DNA of 64,000 nucleotides from JBGNFV01 sp049645705 (GCA_049645705.1 JBARUK010000017.1:62001-126000), one strand, 5' to 3'. Shown: positions 17,176 through 27,631, counted from the first letter of the stretch. The notes: generated from the letters alone by a model not told the origin. Numbers and translations: made by a program.

Positions 17176-20100
17176 TGAAGGAGAGGTACAGGGACAAGGA
17201 TATACTTGATTCTCCCGTAAGAGCGGAAAACCCCTTTCCGGGGCTACGTCCGTTTACGGTAAATGAGAGCCATCTGTTTTTCGGGCGCGAGGGACAGAGT
17301 GATGAAGTATTGCTCAAGCTTTCAGAGCATCGCTTCACGGCTGTTATCGGTGCTTCCGGTACAGGTAAGTCTTCGTTAATGTACTGCGGCCTCATCCCTA
17401 TTCTTCATGGTGGGTTTATGACCGAAGCCGGCTCCCGCTGGCAGGTTATTGTAACCCGTCCGGGCATATCCCCGATTGACAACCTGGCCAAATCCATCAT
17501 GGAGCATGATCCTTGCTTTGATGATGAGCAGGAAGATCGCGAGCTCGGTACCGTTGTAAATTCTACCATTCTCCGAAGCAGCTCTCTGGGGCTGGTAGAT
17601 GCTGTCTCCAAGATCCGGCAGGGCCCCAACCAGAATATTCTGCTGCTGGTAGACCAGTTTGAAGAACTACTGCGATACCGTAAGCTGTATAAAGATATAA
17701 ATGCGGTCAACGAATCTACAGCATACGTAAACCTTCTTTTAGAAGCCATCTACCAGACGGAGGTACCTGTTTATGTAGCCCTCACCATGCGGTCCGACTT
17801 TATCGGAGATTGTGCCATGTTCCCGGATCTGACGCACATGATCAACAAAAGTCATTATCTGATCCCCCAGATGACCAGGGACCAGCTAAGAATGGCAGTT
17901 GAAGGGCCCGTGGCCGTAGGTAATGGAAAGATATCCCAGCGCCTGGTACAGGAACTTCTGAATGACATAGGTGATAACCCAGACCAGTTGCCCGTACTCC
18001 AGCACGCCCTCATGCGTACCTGGGACTACTGGAAGGACAGGGGGGAAGATAATGGCTTCATAGATATTCAGCATTACCATGCCATTGGTACCATTGCCGA
18101 GGCCCTCTCCGAGCACGCCAACGAGGCATATGACGAGCTGACCAAGAAGGAGCAGGAAATATGTGAGGTCATTTTTAAAAGCCTTACGGAAAAAGGAGCT
18201 GACAACTACGGCACCAGACGTCCTGCCGAGATCAAAACCATTGCCGCTATTGCAGAGGTAAACCCGCAGCAGGTGATCCGCGTGGTTGAAAAATTCAGGG
18301 AGCCCGGCCGTTCACTTCTGCTGCCCGATGCCACTGTATCTATCAATGAAGACTCGGTCATAGAAGTATCCCATGAGAGCCTTATGCGTATATGGGAACG
18401 GCTACGCATATGGGTAGAAGAGGAATTCGAATCGGCGAAGATGTACCGCCGCCTGTCTGAAGCGGCCGCCATGTATCAGGTGGGCCGTACCAGCTTATGG
18501 CGTCCGCCCGACCTCCAGCTTGCACTTAACTGGCAGCAAAAGCAGCGCCCTACAAGGATCTGGGCCCGGCGGTATGACGATGGCTATGAGCGTGCCATGG
18601 TGTTCCTGGAGAGTAGCCGTATTGCTTACGAGAACGAACAAAAGAGTAAAGAGAAGCTACAGAAGCGGCTATTACAAAGAGCCCGCCGGGTAGCCGTTAT
18701 CCTTGGGGTATTTGCCGTTATCTCCATTCTGTTCTTCGTATTTGCCGTGGTGCAGAAAGTAGATGCTGATAACCAGGCCCGCCTGGCCATCCAGAACGAA
18801 CAACTGGCTAACGAGCAGAAAGAACTGGCCCTTGCTAACCAGGAAGTGGCTGATAGCATGAGGATCATAGCTGTACGTGAGCGTGAAGACGCACAGTTGC
18901 AGCGCGATGCCGCCCGGAGAAATGCCCGCAACTTCCAGATACAAAAAGAACTGGCTGAAAAGCAGCGCCTGCTTGCCGAGGATCAGCGTACGCGGGCCGA
19001 ACGCCAGACAGAGATCGCTGAATGGCGTACGTATGAGGCCGAGGAAGCCAACCGCTTTGCCCAGGAACAGGCCTTACTGGCCGAAAAGCGCCGGAAAGAT
19101 GCTTACAACCTTCGACTTGTATCCCTGGCGCAGTCTATGGCTGTAAAGAGTCTGCAAATGACCGAACCACAGGTACAGGGATTACTGGCCCTGCAGGCTT
19201 ACCAGTTCAATAAGGACTTTGGTGGCAACGCTTACGATCACTACATCTATGATGGATTGTATTATGCCCGCAAAGGCCTGTCCGATGATCCCCTGGATGT
19301 GTATGAAGGACATAATGACGGGGTTCGGAGTATGGCCATCAGCAAAGACCGGTCAGGTTTTTACTCTGCAGGAAGTGATGGCAATATCTTCAGATGGTCT
19401 TTTGGAAAGGGGGCTAAACCGCAGCAGGTAGCTAGCAATGCGTATGCCAGCAAAAAGATATTACTGCACCCTGACGAAAAAACGCTTCTGAACCTGGGGA
19501 ATCAGCCCTACATCCAGCAGATAGACTTGCAGAGCAATAACCGTATAAGCCAGATCACCCTGCCGGTCGAGAGGGTATACGATGCTGTCTATTCACCCGA
19601 TGGCAATTCTTTCTATGTTCTGGGTACTGACGGGGCTTTGTATCGCTATGACGACAAATGGACGCGGATAGAAGAACTGGGTACGGAATTCAGACACCTG
19701 GCTATAAATCCTGCAGGATACGAAGTTACCGCCAGTGCTACCAGCGGTGAAGTGGTGGCCGTGCGGGTAGCGGAACCGGTGAGAAAGCAAGTACTTATAC
19801 CTGCAGATGGTGTGCCGGCCGGTGCTATCACCTATAACCCGGACGGCCAGCTACTGGCAATAGGTAATAATAACGGTCAGGTAAAAATATACAGCCGCAA
19901 TAACCGTACGTTACTTAACACACTGTCTGGCCAGCAGAGTATGATCAGTGCCATTTCATTCTATGAAGGGGGCAGGTACTTGGCTACCTCCAGCCTGGAC
20001 GGTACCGTCCAGTTATGGATCATGGGCGAGCTGGACAAGCAACCGTTTATGCTCAGAGATCACTATTCATATGTATGGGACGTTATGTTCTCAGGGGATG

Positions 20101-20306
20101 GAGAGTACTTACTTACGGCCAACCGGTCTGGTAAGATCAAGGCCTGGCCCGTATCGCTGGACAGACTGGCAAACGAGTTTTGTAATTCCCTGCAAAGAAA
20201 CCTGAGCAGGGGAGAATGGGAGCGCTACGTTGCTGAAGATATTCCTTTTGAGAAGACATGTGATCAGTTAAAGGAAAAGGAGGTCCGGGCAAATGGGAGT
20301 AATTAA
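17175..20306 (+). CDS. nSTAND1 NTPase with transmembrane span, coiled coil and WD40 propeller
   Basis: A 1043-residue protein. It opens with the nSTAND1 entry motif (NPFPGLRPF..ESHLFFGRE), Walker A GASGTGKSS at 59-67 and Walker B ILLLVDQFEE near 155-164, followed by winged-helix and helical segments to about 480. A basic stretch (RRARR) and one hydrophobic span (about 504-526) come next, then a long coiled coil (about 527-650; repeats of the kind AERQTEIAEWRTYEAEEANR). The last third (about 715-1010) holds WD40 blades (GHNDGVRSMAIS..YSAGSDGNIFRW; SYVWDVMFSGDGEYLLTANRSGKIKAW). Charge distribution suggests NTPase inside and propeller in the periplasm (inference). STAND proteins are signal-triggered oligomerising switches. 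It is coupled to genes on both sides. Confidence 0.85.
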   Translation: MKERYRDKDILDSPVRAENPFPGLRPFTVNESHLFFGREGQSDEVLLKLSEHRFTAVIGASGTGKSSLMYCGLIPILHGGFMTEAGSRWQVIVTRPGISPIDNLAKSIMEHDPCFDDEQEDRELGTVVNSTILRSSSLGLVDAVSKIRQGPNQNILLLVDQFEELLRYRKLYKDINAVNESTAYVNLLLEAIYQTEVPVYVALTMRSDFIGDCAMFPDLTHMINKSHYLIPQMTRDQLRMAVEGPVAVGNGKISQRLVQELLNDIGDNPDQLPVLQHALMRTWDYWKDRGEDNGFIDIQHYHAIGTIAEALSEHANEAYDELTKKEQEICEVIFKSLTEKGADNYGTRRPAEIKTIAAIAEVNPQQVIRVVEKFREPGRSLLLPDATVSINEDSVIEVSHESLMRIWERLRIWVEEEFESAKMYRRLSEAAAMYQVGRTSLWRPPDLQLALNWQQKQRPTRIWARRYDDGYERAMVFLESSRIAYENEQKSKEKLQKRLLQRARRVAVILGVFAVISILFFVFAVVQKVDADNQARLAIQNEQLANEQKELALANQEVADSMRIIAVREREDAQLQRDAARRNARNFQIQKELAEKQRLLAEDQRTRAERQTEIAEWRTYEAEEANRFAQEQALLAEKRRKDAYNLRLVSLAQSMAVKSLQMTEPQVQGLLALQAYQFNKDFGGNAYDHYIYDGLYYARKGLSDDPLDVYEGHNDGVRSMAISKDRSGFYSAGSDGNIFRWSFGKGAKPQQVASNAYASKKILLHPDEKTLLNLGNQPYIQQIDLQSNNRISQITLPVERVYDAVYSPDGNSFYVLGTDGALYRYDDKWTRIEELGTEFRHLAINPAGYEVTASATSGEVVAVRVAEPVRKQVLIPADGVPAGAITYNPDGQLLAIGNNNGQVKIYSRNNRTLLNTLSGQQSMISAISFYEGGRYLATSSLDGTVQLWIMGELDKQPFMLRDHYSYVWDVMFSGDGEYLLTANRSGKIKAWPVSLDRLANEFCNSLQRNLSRGEWERYVAEDIPFEKTCDQLKEKEVRANGSN

Positions 20307-20307
20307 C

Positions 20308-21363
20308 ATGCGAAACGCCTCCATCTGTATAGTTACCCTGCTTCTTATGATGCTCACGTCTTCTGGTGCATCGGCGCAGTCATGTGATAAGAAATTGTCA
20401 GACGCAGAGAAAGCTTTCGAGATAGGCAATTTGTATTCTCTCTCCGTTATTCTGATACCGTGTATTGAGAATGGTAGTTACAACAGAGATGAAAAGATCC
20501 GGGCACTTCGTTTGCTTTCCATCTCATCGCTGTACCTGGACGAACCTGAATCGGCCGAACGGTATTTCCTGTCTTTGCTCAAGCTGAAGCCTGATTATAA
20601 GCCTCAGCCTTCAGATCCCAGTGAGCTCACCGATCTGTCCAGAAAGTATACCACCTTGCCCTTTATCACCCTGTTGCCATTACAGTTCGGGGTTACTAAT
20701 GCCATGCCTTCGGTTATAAACGAATACGTCATTGACAGCGAGAGCGATGGTCAGTCTTATGAAAGCCGCTCAGCTATAAGCGCTGGTGTAAGCGCCGAGG
20801 TAATGATCAAGCCCTGGCTGAATGTAGGAACGGGTGCTTATTACAATACATATCAGTTCAAATACCTGAATACCATTCTGGGGTATAGTACACTGTCTTT
20901 TACGGAACACAGACAGACAATATCTCTGCCCCTGTATCTAAGAGTTACCCACCCAGATTTCTTCCGGAAGGTCAAGCCGTATTTCTTCGTAGGTGGCTCG
21001 TATGATCTTACCTTAGGAGCTGAAGCGCAGAACCTTTTGAGAGAGGATATGAACCTGCGCGAAGTAGATGTGACCGGGCCTAACATAGATCTGAACGATC
21101 AGCGTAATACCACGGGCTATTCAGCAATAGCTGGTATAGGCGCTTCCATCAGGGCAGGCACCAATTTTATTCTGATCGATGTCGGCTACAAAATGGGGCT
21201 TACTAATAACCTGGACAGCGAAGGTCAGTACAGCAATAATACACTGGTGTTTCAGTATGGATTTACAGATAACGACCATACGCTCAATAGTCTGAATGCC
21301 ATGATACGCTTTATGGTACCTCTATATGCTCCCCGAAAGCTTAAAAAACCGGGCGAACTATGA
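20308..21363 (+). CDS. Outer-membrane beta-barrel protein with N-terminal helical-repeat region
   Basis: The frame also opens at 20293 (inside the STAND gene), but ATG 20308 gives a clean Sec signal peptide (MRNASICIVTLLLMMLTSSG, cleavage near ASAQ-S) right after the STAND stop codon. The 351-residue product has a short TPR-like helical region (about 30-105; SDAEKAFEIGNLYSLSVILIPC) and then an approximately 8-10-stranded barrel of PorT/OMP_b-brl type (alternating strands from SRSAISAGVSAEVMIKPWLNVG onward, ending MIRFMVPLYAP). Its stop overlaps the next start (ATGA). In this locus it is the likely outer-membrane contact of the signalling system. Confidence 0.75.
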   Translation: MRNASICIVTLLLMMLTSSGASAQSCDKKLSDAEKAFEIGNLYSLSVILIPCIENGSYNRDEKIRALRLLSISSLYLDEPESAERYFLSLLKLKPDYKPQPSDPSELTDLSRKYTTLPFITLLPLQFGVTNAMPSVINEYVIDSESDGQSYESRSAISAGVSAEVMIKPWLNVGTGAYYNTYQFKYLNTILGYSTLSFTEHRQTISLPLYLRVTHPDFFRKVKPYFFVGGSYDLTLGAEAQNLLREDMNLREVDVTGPNIDLNDQRNTTGYSAIAGIGASIRAGTNFILIDVGYKMGLTNNLDSEGQYSNNTLVFQYGFTDNDHTLNSLNAMIRFMVPLYAPRKLKKPGEL

Positions 21364-22571
21364 AACAATTGATCATTACCCTAGCGAGTCTTGCCTGTTG
21401 GATGCTCACCGGCTGCGTAGAGGATGTCACCACCAGGGAGACAGAGCAGTTTGTAAAGATATATGGAGGTTCGGGTGACGAGCAGGGAAACGATGTCATA
21501 CAGTTGAACGACGGTACCACCCTTATGCTCGGAAGTACCACCACTACCAGTACGGGAGAGCTTTCGAATACGTCCTCGATTTACCTGCTTTGGGCAGATG
21601 AAAAAGGAGATGTTTTTCGTGAGGTCACTATTCCTTCCGAAAGAAACGAGACAGGCATAGCACTACTCGAAATAGCTGATGATTACCTGGTCGTAGCCGA
21701 ATCCCGTGAGCAGTTTGCCAATAAGAATGATATTCGCGTGATACGGATAAGCGCCACAGGTGAGGTCATGAACAGTAATATCATCGGGTTTACTTCATTC
21801 GATGAGCAGGTGGGTGGAGTTACCGCCCTGCCTGACGGGGGCTATCTGATAGTCGGCACCACCGAGAATGCAGATAGTAAAGAAGGGGTAGATCCAATTG
21901 AAGATGTCTCAGATATATTACTCGTACGCTTGTCTGCTACAGACGAGATCGTATGGAGTGAAAAATTTGGATTCGGAGGTGCGGATGAAGGTAATGCCGT
22001 AACCCTCGACAATTCGGGCAATATAATCCTGGCAGGGACTACGTCTTTCCAGCAGGGAGGCAGGCAGGGTAATAATCTGGTACTGTACCGGATCAATGAC
22101 AGCGGCCTTGAAACAGCTGTCAGGATATACGGAGGTGACCGTGATGAGTCAGTTTCACGAATATACAGCAGACAGGGCCAGTTTTATATAATAGGAAGCA
22201 TAGGTACCCAGACCCAAAGTGAGTCGGCCATCTGGCAATTTAGTCAGACATTAGATTCGTTAAGAGCATTGACCTTTAGCGTAGTACGGAATGAGACAGG
22301 GGCTGATATGGCCTTTAGAAATGACGGTTCATACGCAGTAGTAAGTAATGGGAGGTTTGCCGGAAACGGCCTTGATTTCTCTTATGTTATCGTGGATCCC
22401 AACGGAAATGTAGTACCGGTGAGTACTTTTGGTGCAAATGGTAATGATCTGGCAACCAGAATATTTATGGGTAATGATGGTAAAGTCAGCCTATATGGTA
22501 CAGTCTTTTTTGAAAACAGATCAAAGATCACCTGGATAAAACCGGGGTATATTTCAGAAGCAACTAATTAA
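21360..22571 (+). CDS. Beta-propeller-like surface or periplasmic lipoprotein
   Basis: A 403-residue lipoprotein with lipobox WMLTGC (Cys19). The mature part consists of recurring roughly 50-residue units built around phrases such as VKIYGGSGDEQGNDVIQLNDGTTLMLGST, FDEQVGGVTALPDGGYLIVGTT, GADEGNAVTLDNSGNIILAGTT and GNDLATRIFMGNDGKVSLYGTV. These resemble the delta-60/SBBP-type repeats of bacterial propellers. There are no enzymatic residues to point to. It is translationally coupled to the barrel gene by ATGA overlap and lies 159 bp before the giant T9SS protein. Confidence 0.75.
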   Translation: MKQLIITLASLACWMLTGCVEDVTTRETEQFVKIYGGSGDEQGNDVIQLNDGTTLMLGSTTTTSTGELSNTSSIYLLWADEKGDVFREVTIPSERNETGIALLEIADDYLVVAESREQFANKNDIRVIRISATGEVMNSNIIGFTSFDEQVGGVTALPDGGYLIVGTTENADSKEGVDPIEDVSDILLVRLSATDEIVWSEKFGFGGADEGNAVTLDNSGNIILAGTTSFQQGGRQGNNLVLYRINDSGLETAVRIYGGDRDESVSRIYSRQGQFYIIGSIGTQTQSESAIWQFSQTLDSLRALTFSVVRNETGADMAFRNDGSYAVVSNGRFAGNGLDFSYVIVDPNGNVVPVSTFGANGNDLATRIFMGNDGKVSLYGTVFFENRSKITWIKPGYISEATN

Positions 22572-22730
22572 AAATTGCACTATGTTTATAATTCAGGCCC
22601 GTTCCTGATCCGCTATCCTGTAAAGTTCATAGAAATATTTCATTTCCAATATTGAGCGCTTCTTTCAAGCATATTTCCAGCTGTAAACCTGTAATTTTCT
22701 TTTTTTATTAAAGTGACCTAAAAGGCTATC

Positions 22731-25700
22731 ATGAAGGTGAGATCTGCTCGCACCAGTTTACAACTATTTCTCCTCACTGTTTTACCGCTCCTGTCCTTCG
22801 GAGCCTTCGGGCAGGCGAGCGTTTCACGGTCTGTATCAGATATCGAACTTTGTCCTGGCGGTAGTCAGAGATACCTGGGGATCATTACTTTATCTGAAAA
22901 CACAGAAGATGATTTCAGTGATGGTGAAGACCAGACGCTAATACTGACACTTCCTGTAGGATTTAGCTTCAGAGAAGACAATGGTATCGTGCAGGTAGAC
23001 GGGGGAAATATTTCCAATCCCGTGTATTTCACTTCAGGCAACAAGCTTTTTGTAAAATATGATATTTCCGGCACGCCGGTCGGGCCTCTCGATAAGATAA
23101 CTCTAAACGGCTTCAGGGTGATACCTTCCACAGAGGCTACGTCAGGCCAGCTTCTGAGAACCGGTGGAACAGCCGATATTAATGGAGGTGCCATTTCTGA
23201 TAACCTTGTATACTCATCACTTTTAGTAGGTAACGCCTACGCCGATGCCGGTACGGATGCCACGATATGCACTGAAGAGAGCATACAGTTGGGTACTCCT
23301 GCTGTTACAGGTTTCTCTTATTCCTGGGTACCCTTCAGTACCCTGGATGACGCTACTTCCGCTCAGCCTGTAGCCAGCCCCGAATCAGAAACTACCTACA
23401 TACTTACCGTTACAGATAGCCAGGGATGTGAAGCTACAGACGAAGTTACCATATCTGTAAATCCTGTACCTGCCGCTGATATAACTGTCTCCGGCTCTAC
23501 TGATCTGTGCGGGGATGAAACGGTCACGCTGATGGCGCCACCTTCTTCAGGAACCTATCTGTGGTCCACAGGTGCTACAACTCAAAATATTACTGTCAGC
23601 ACAGCCGGAACGTATACCGTACAGGTTGAAGAGAACGGGTGCAGCCATACCAGTGCCCCGATAGAAGTAACTGTAAGCTCAGAGGTAGTACTAAGCGTGT
23701 CTGCTTCAGACAATGTGGTTTGTGCCGATGCAACCAGCACCAGCGTAAACGCAACTATAAGTGGCTGGACCACTGCCGGTACATGGTCAGGTGGCTTTGG
23801 TACATTTACCGACCCTACCAGTCTGAGCACCGAGTACATATATGCGGATCAGGACATCGATGCAGGCCTTGCAGAGCTGACCTTTACATCAGAGAATCCG
23901 GCCGGAAGCTGCAACCCGGCTTCCGAATCAGTGACTATAGTGATAAACCCTGAACTGGTAGTCAATGCCGGCAATGACCGGTCTGTATGCAGGGGTGAGT
24001 CCGTAGTGCTCGGCGGGGGTACTATTGCCAGCGGAGGTAACGGAAACTACAGTTACGCCTGGTTCGGCCCCGATGACTTTGCCAGTAGCGATGCGGCACC
24101 TCTTATCATACCTGCTGCAAGCGGTACATATGCGCTAACCGTTACAGATGGCCTTAACTGCAGCCAGTCTGATGAGGTAACGATTACAGTCGATGAGCCT
24201 GTGGCCGTCTCTATAGTAACAGAAGACCAGACTCTGTGCCCGGTAGTAAATACTATAGTGCTTGAGGCTGATCTGTCAGGCGGAGCTCCGGCTGTGGCCT
24301 GGTCTGGTGGAAATGGTGTTTTCTCAGATCCTTCCTTGCCTAATACCTCCTACACCATATCAGAAGATGATATTGCTGCCGGTGAGATAACGCTGACAGT
24401 GGCTACGGAAGACCCGGTAGGTAACTGTACCGCCTCTGAAGATTTTATTCAGCTAAGCTTTTACGAATCCATCACGGCAGATGCCGGTGAGAATATCACT
24501 ATATGTACCGGTAAAACAGTGGTGCTTGGTGGTGAGCCTGCAGGAGGTACAGGTAACTATCAATACGAATGGACAGGCCCGTCCTTCACATCGGATGTAA
24601 GATCTCCCGAGATACTCTTTACCCAGGCAGGTACATTTGAGTATACACTGGTAGTCACCGACGGCAGTGGCTGTAAGTCTGTACCGGATGTAGTCACCAT
24701 TACCGTGAATGATCAGGTTACTGTAGAAGCAGGTGCCGATAGACAGACCTGCGAATACGAGTCCGAGATCGTCCTGGAAGCTGTACTGACCGGACCTGTG
24801 AATACGGGCGTATGGACCGGCGGTTCCGGTACGTTTGCTGACCAGACCAACCCCTCCACTACATATACTATATCTGAAGACGATATTACTGCCGGAGCAG
24901 TCGTACTTACCTTTACTGCTGACGATGCCGACGGAACCGGTCCCTGTGATGAGGTAAGAGACTCATTTACACTTACTATAACCCCACGGCCAGAAGTCGT
25001 ATTTGCCGGATTGGCAGATCAGTATGCAGAAAACGAACCGCTTGTAACCCTTACCGGCTTTCCTGATGGAGGCACCTTTTCGGGTGATGGCATTATAGCC
25101 GGAACGTCAGACTTTCACCCCGGAAAAGCTCAGTTAGGGCTTAATGAGGTTGTTTACAGCTACAGTAATGCTTCAGGATGTGTAAATGCGGACACTCAGC
25201 TAGTCATCATTAATTCAGTGCCGGAAATAAATTTTGGGCTGGAGGGCAGGGAGAATCCTGTTGTATGCGTAGAGGAAGGCCTTCAGAAACTTGTATACGA
25301 TAACACACAGAATGGAGAGGGTACATTCAGCGGGGTAGGAGTAGACCCTGACCCCAGCGGTGATTTTTACTTCGATCCCGCTATCACCGGACAGGGTGTT
25401 CATAAGGTGTTTTTTACTTTTACTACCTATGATCCGCCTACAACCAGCGATGATACCCTGGTCATCCAGGTCTATGAAAACCCGGTAGCCGACTTTTCTT
25501 ATGACCGCTACGTGTGTGCGGGCGAAGAAATAATCTTTACGAATACATCGACAATTAGCCCGAACATCTTTGGTCATTCACTTACAGCATTTGAGTGGGA
25601 ATATGGCAATGACGAATTCAGCTCTGATACCGAAGGTTCTGTTACTTATACCGAACCCGGCCAATATGCCGTAACCCTGACAGCCTACAGCGAAACATGC

Positions 25701-27539
25701 GAGAGTCGGATCACCCAGTTGATAACGGTAGGCGGAGACCCTGCACCCGAATTTCGATGGGAAGATATATCAGAAGGAAATGTAACACGCTTCTTTGATG
25801 AGACTGAGAATACCCTCGATCCGCCTACATTTGTGACTGAATGGCTCTGGGACTTTGGAGACGCTGCCTCTCCCGATAATACATCGGATATAGAAAACCC
25901 TACCCATACCTTTACCGGTGCAGGTGAGTTCAATGTTAGCCTGACTGTCACCATGAACACAGGTTGTCAGGAGTCAGTATCCCGCGTGGTACAGATACTC
26001 CCCAGCGTTGTTACGTATCCATACTTCCAGGATTTTGAAACTACCGGCGGCTGGGTGCCTATAGATGGATCCAGTTGGGAGTTGGGTACTCCTTCAGGAA
26101 GTCATATCTCTCAGCCCTACAGCGGAAGCCGGTCATGGACAACGAATCTTGACGGTGAGTATCCTAATGATGCCAGTGAATTTATCAATGGTCCCGATTT
26201 TGACCTGTCTGTACTGGATCGCCCTATGCTTTCATTCTATTACAAAACAGACTTGCAAAGCGGCTTCGATGGTGTTGTGATGCAATACAGCCTGGACGGT
26301 GGCAGAAGCTGGAAAGTACTGGGAAAACCGGGTGATGGATACAACTGGTTTAATGAGGCATCACTTGTGGGTAACCCGGGCAACCAGGTGATCGGACAAT
26401 ATGGATGGTCGGGTGAGTCTGAATGGAAAAGAGGATCTGTTAATCTTAATGCTCTTAACGAGCGTACGTCGGTCAGGCTTCGTCTGGCCTTTGGCAGTGA
26501 TGCCAGTAACCCTCCGATGACAGCATTGGAAGGCTTTTCTTTCGATGACTTCTACGTTGGCGAGCGAAGAAAGCAGGTGCTGACCGAGCACTTTATAGAC
26601 GGGTACAGTGAGTCGCGTCTGGAAGCCAACGAGACCATAGAAAACATTGGTGATGAAGTACCATTCGATGTGGTACAGTTGCAGTACCGGACTAATATTG
26701 AGCAGAGCAGTGATACACTGTTTACAGATGCGCGTGACGATATCAGCGCCAGAATATCCTACTATGGTGTAACGGATCCGCTGCGCAGTGTAGTAGATGG
26801 TAACTATATGGAAGTGGCGCCTAATACCCTGGACAGCCAGGAGATACTAAGAAGAAGCCTGGAAGAACCTGCCTTCGATATCAGTGTCGATACTATCCAG
26901 TTAGGGCCACATCAATTGGGTGTAGAGGTTAGTGTGGAGGCCCTCCAGACGTATAGTAGTGAGGTGATCGTACACATAGCTATAGTGGAAGATGAAACAC
27001 CGGTAAATATTTCCGGCTACAGGACTGACCTTAACTATGTGGTAAAAAAATTATTGCCCGATGCAGGGGGCAATTCACTCAGTCGTACCTGGACTGCAGG
27101 TGATACTGAAATGGTCACAGAAACGTGGCAGGTTCAGCATATTGATAATCCCGATGCCTTATCTGCTGTGGTTTTCATACAGAATAAAGGTAGTCGTGAG
27201 GTATTACAGTCAACTATACTACCGCTGCAGCCTAAATCCCCCGACATCATCGAGGGGCTGGTAGATCCTGATGTGGCGGCTTATCTTGGCGAGACTGTAA
27301 TATACCCTAACCCTGCCGACCGAAAACTGATCGTGGACTTCAATACACCATTGGAAAACGACCTGCACTGGAAGTTGATCGATCCTTCCGGTAAGGAACT
27401 CCGGGCGGGTGATATCAGACGGGCGGCAGGCTTCCTTGAGGTAGAAACAGACACCATGCCCAATGGTCTGTACTTCCTGGTTATATCTGAAGAAAGTGCT
27501 CCCGTATTATACGAGAAGGTGATCATCCGGCATGACTAA
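22731..27539 (+). CDS. Giant T9SS-secreted multidomain (Ig/PKD) surface protein
   Basis: A 1602-residue protein with a signal peptide (hydrophobic core LFLLTVLPLLSF, cleavage near FGQA). At least four Ig/PKD-like modules start with a TIC/SVC motif (AGTDATICTEES, AGNDRSVCRGES, AGENITICTGKT, AGADRQTCEYES), each containing an SW or EW strand and ending in a VTI-VN strand. Two classical PKD domains follow (about 930-1090; FEWEYGND, EWLWDFGDAAS), then a jelly-roll/MAM-like segment (about 1100-1285) and a region (about 1285-1500) that recalls Omp28-type thioredoxin-like domains but has no CxxC. The end (VIYPNPADRKLIVDF..GLYFLVISEE..YEKVIIRHD) is a type A T9SS sorting tail. It is therefore exported through the outer membrane and probably anchored to the surface. 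Confidence 0.85.
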   Translation: MKVRSARTSLQLFLLTVLPLLSFGAFGQASVSRSVSDIELCPGGSQRYLGIITLSENTEDDFSDGEDQTLILTLPVGFSFREDNGIVQVDGGNISNPVYFTSGNKLFVKYDISGTPVGPLDKITLNGFRVIPSTEATSGQLLRTGGTADINGGAISDNLVYSSLLVGNAYADAGTDATICTEESIQLGTPAVTGFSYSWVPFSTLDDATSAQPVASPESETTYILTVTDSQGCEATDEVTISVNPVPAADITVSGSTDLCGDETVTLMAPPSSGTYLWSTGATTQNITVSTAGTYTVQVEENGCSHTSAPIEVTVSSEVVLSVSASDNVVCADATSTSVNATISGWTTAGTWSGGFGTFTDPTSLSTEYIYADQDIDAGLAELTFTSENPAGSCNPASESVTIVINPELVVNAGNDRSVCRGESVVLGGGTIASGGNGNYSYAWFGPDDFASSDAAPLIIPAASGTYALTVTDGLNCSQSDEVTITVDEPVAVSIVTEDQTLCPVVNTIVLEADLSGGAPAVAWSGGNGVFSDPSLPNTSYTISEDDIAAGEITLTVATEDPVGNCTASEDFIQLSFYESITADAGENITICTGKTVVLGGEPAGGTGNYQYEWTGPSFTSDVRSPEILFTQAGTFEYTLVVTDGSGCKSVPDVVTITVNDQVTVEAGADRQTCEYESEIVLEAVLTGPVNTGVWTGGSGTFADQTNPSTTYTISEDDITAGAVVLTFTADDADGTGPCDEVRDSFTLTITPRPEVVFAGLADQYAENEPLVTLTGFPDGGTFSGDGIIAGTSDFHPGKAQLGLNEVVYSYSNASGCVNADTQLVIINSVPEINFGLEGRENPVVCVEEGLQKLVYDNTQNGEGTFSGVGVDPDPSGDFYFDPAITGQGVHKVFFTFTTYDPPTTSDDTLVIQVYENPVADFSYDRYVCAGEEIIFTNTSTISPNIFGHSLTAFEWEYGNDEFSSDTEGSVTYTEPGQYAVTLTAYSETCESRITQLITVGGDPAPEFRWEDISEGNVTRFFDETENTLDPPTFVTEWLWDFGDAASPDNTSDIENPTHTFTGAGEFNVSLTVTMNTGCQESVSRVVQILPSVVTYPYFQDFETTGGWVPIDGSSWELGTPSGSHISQPYSGSRSWTTNLDGEYPNDASEFINGPDFDLSVLDRPMLSFYYKTDLQSGFDGVVMQYSLDGGRSWKVLGKPGDGYNWFNEASLVGNPGNQVIGQYGWSGESEWKRGSVNLNALNERTSVRLRLAFGSDASNPPMTALEGFSFDDFYVGERRKQVLTEHFIDGYSESRLEANETIENIGDEVPFDVVQLQYRTNIEQSSDTLFTDARDDISARISYYGVTDPLRSVVDGNYMEVAPNTLDSQEILRRSLEEPAFDISVDTIQLGPHQLGVEVSVEALQTYSSEVIVHIAIVEDETPVNISGYRTDLNYVVKKLLPDAGGNSLSRTWTAGDTEMVTETWQVQHIDNPDALSAVVFIQNKGSREVLQSTILPLQPKSPDIIEGLVDPDVAAYLGETVIYPNPADRKLIVDFNTPLENDLHWKLIDPSGKELRAGDIRRAAGFLEVETDTMPNGLYFLVISEESAPVLYEKVIIRHD

Positions 27540-27631
27540 TACGCAGTCCGGTGAGGTTGTACCTCATCACTTTTGTTAAATGCTATTTTCTGATTAGTAT
27601 TCGGGACGCTTTAGGAACCAAAGGAAGTTAG

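Noticed and set aside
15697..20306. Avs-type antiphage STAND system
   Set aside because: The STAND protein has a membrane span and a probably periplasmic propeller and is coupled to outer-membrane and surface proteins; no nuclease or other cell-killing effector is fused to it. A defence role is not excluded but is not supported.
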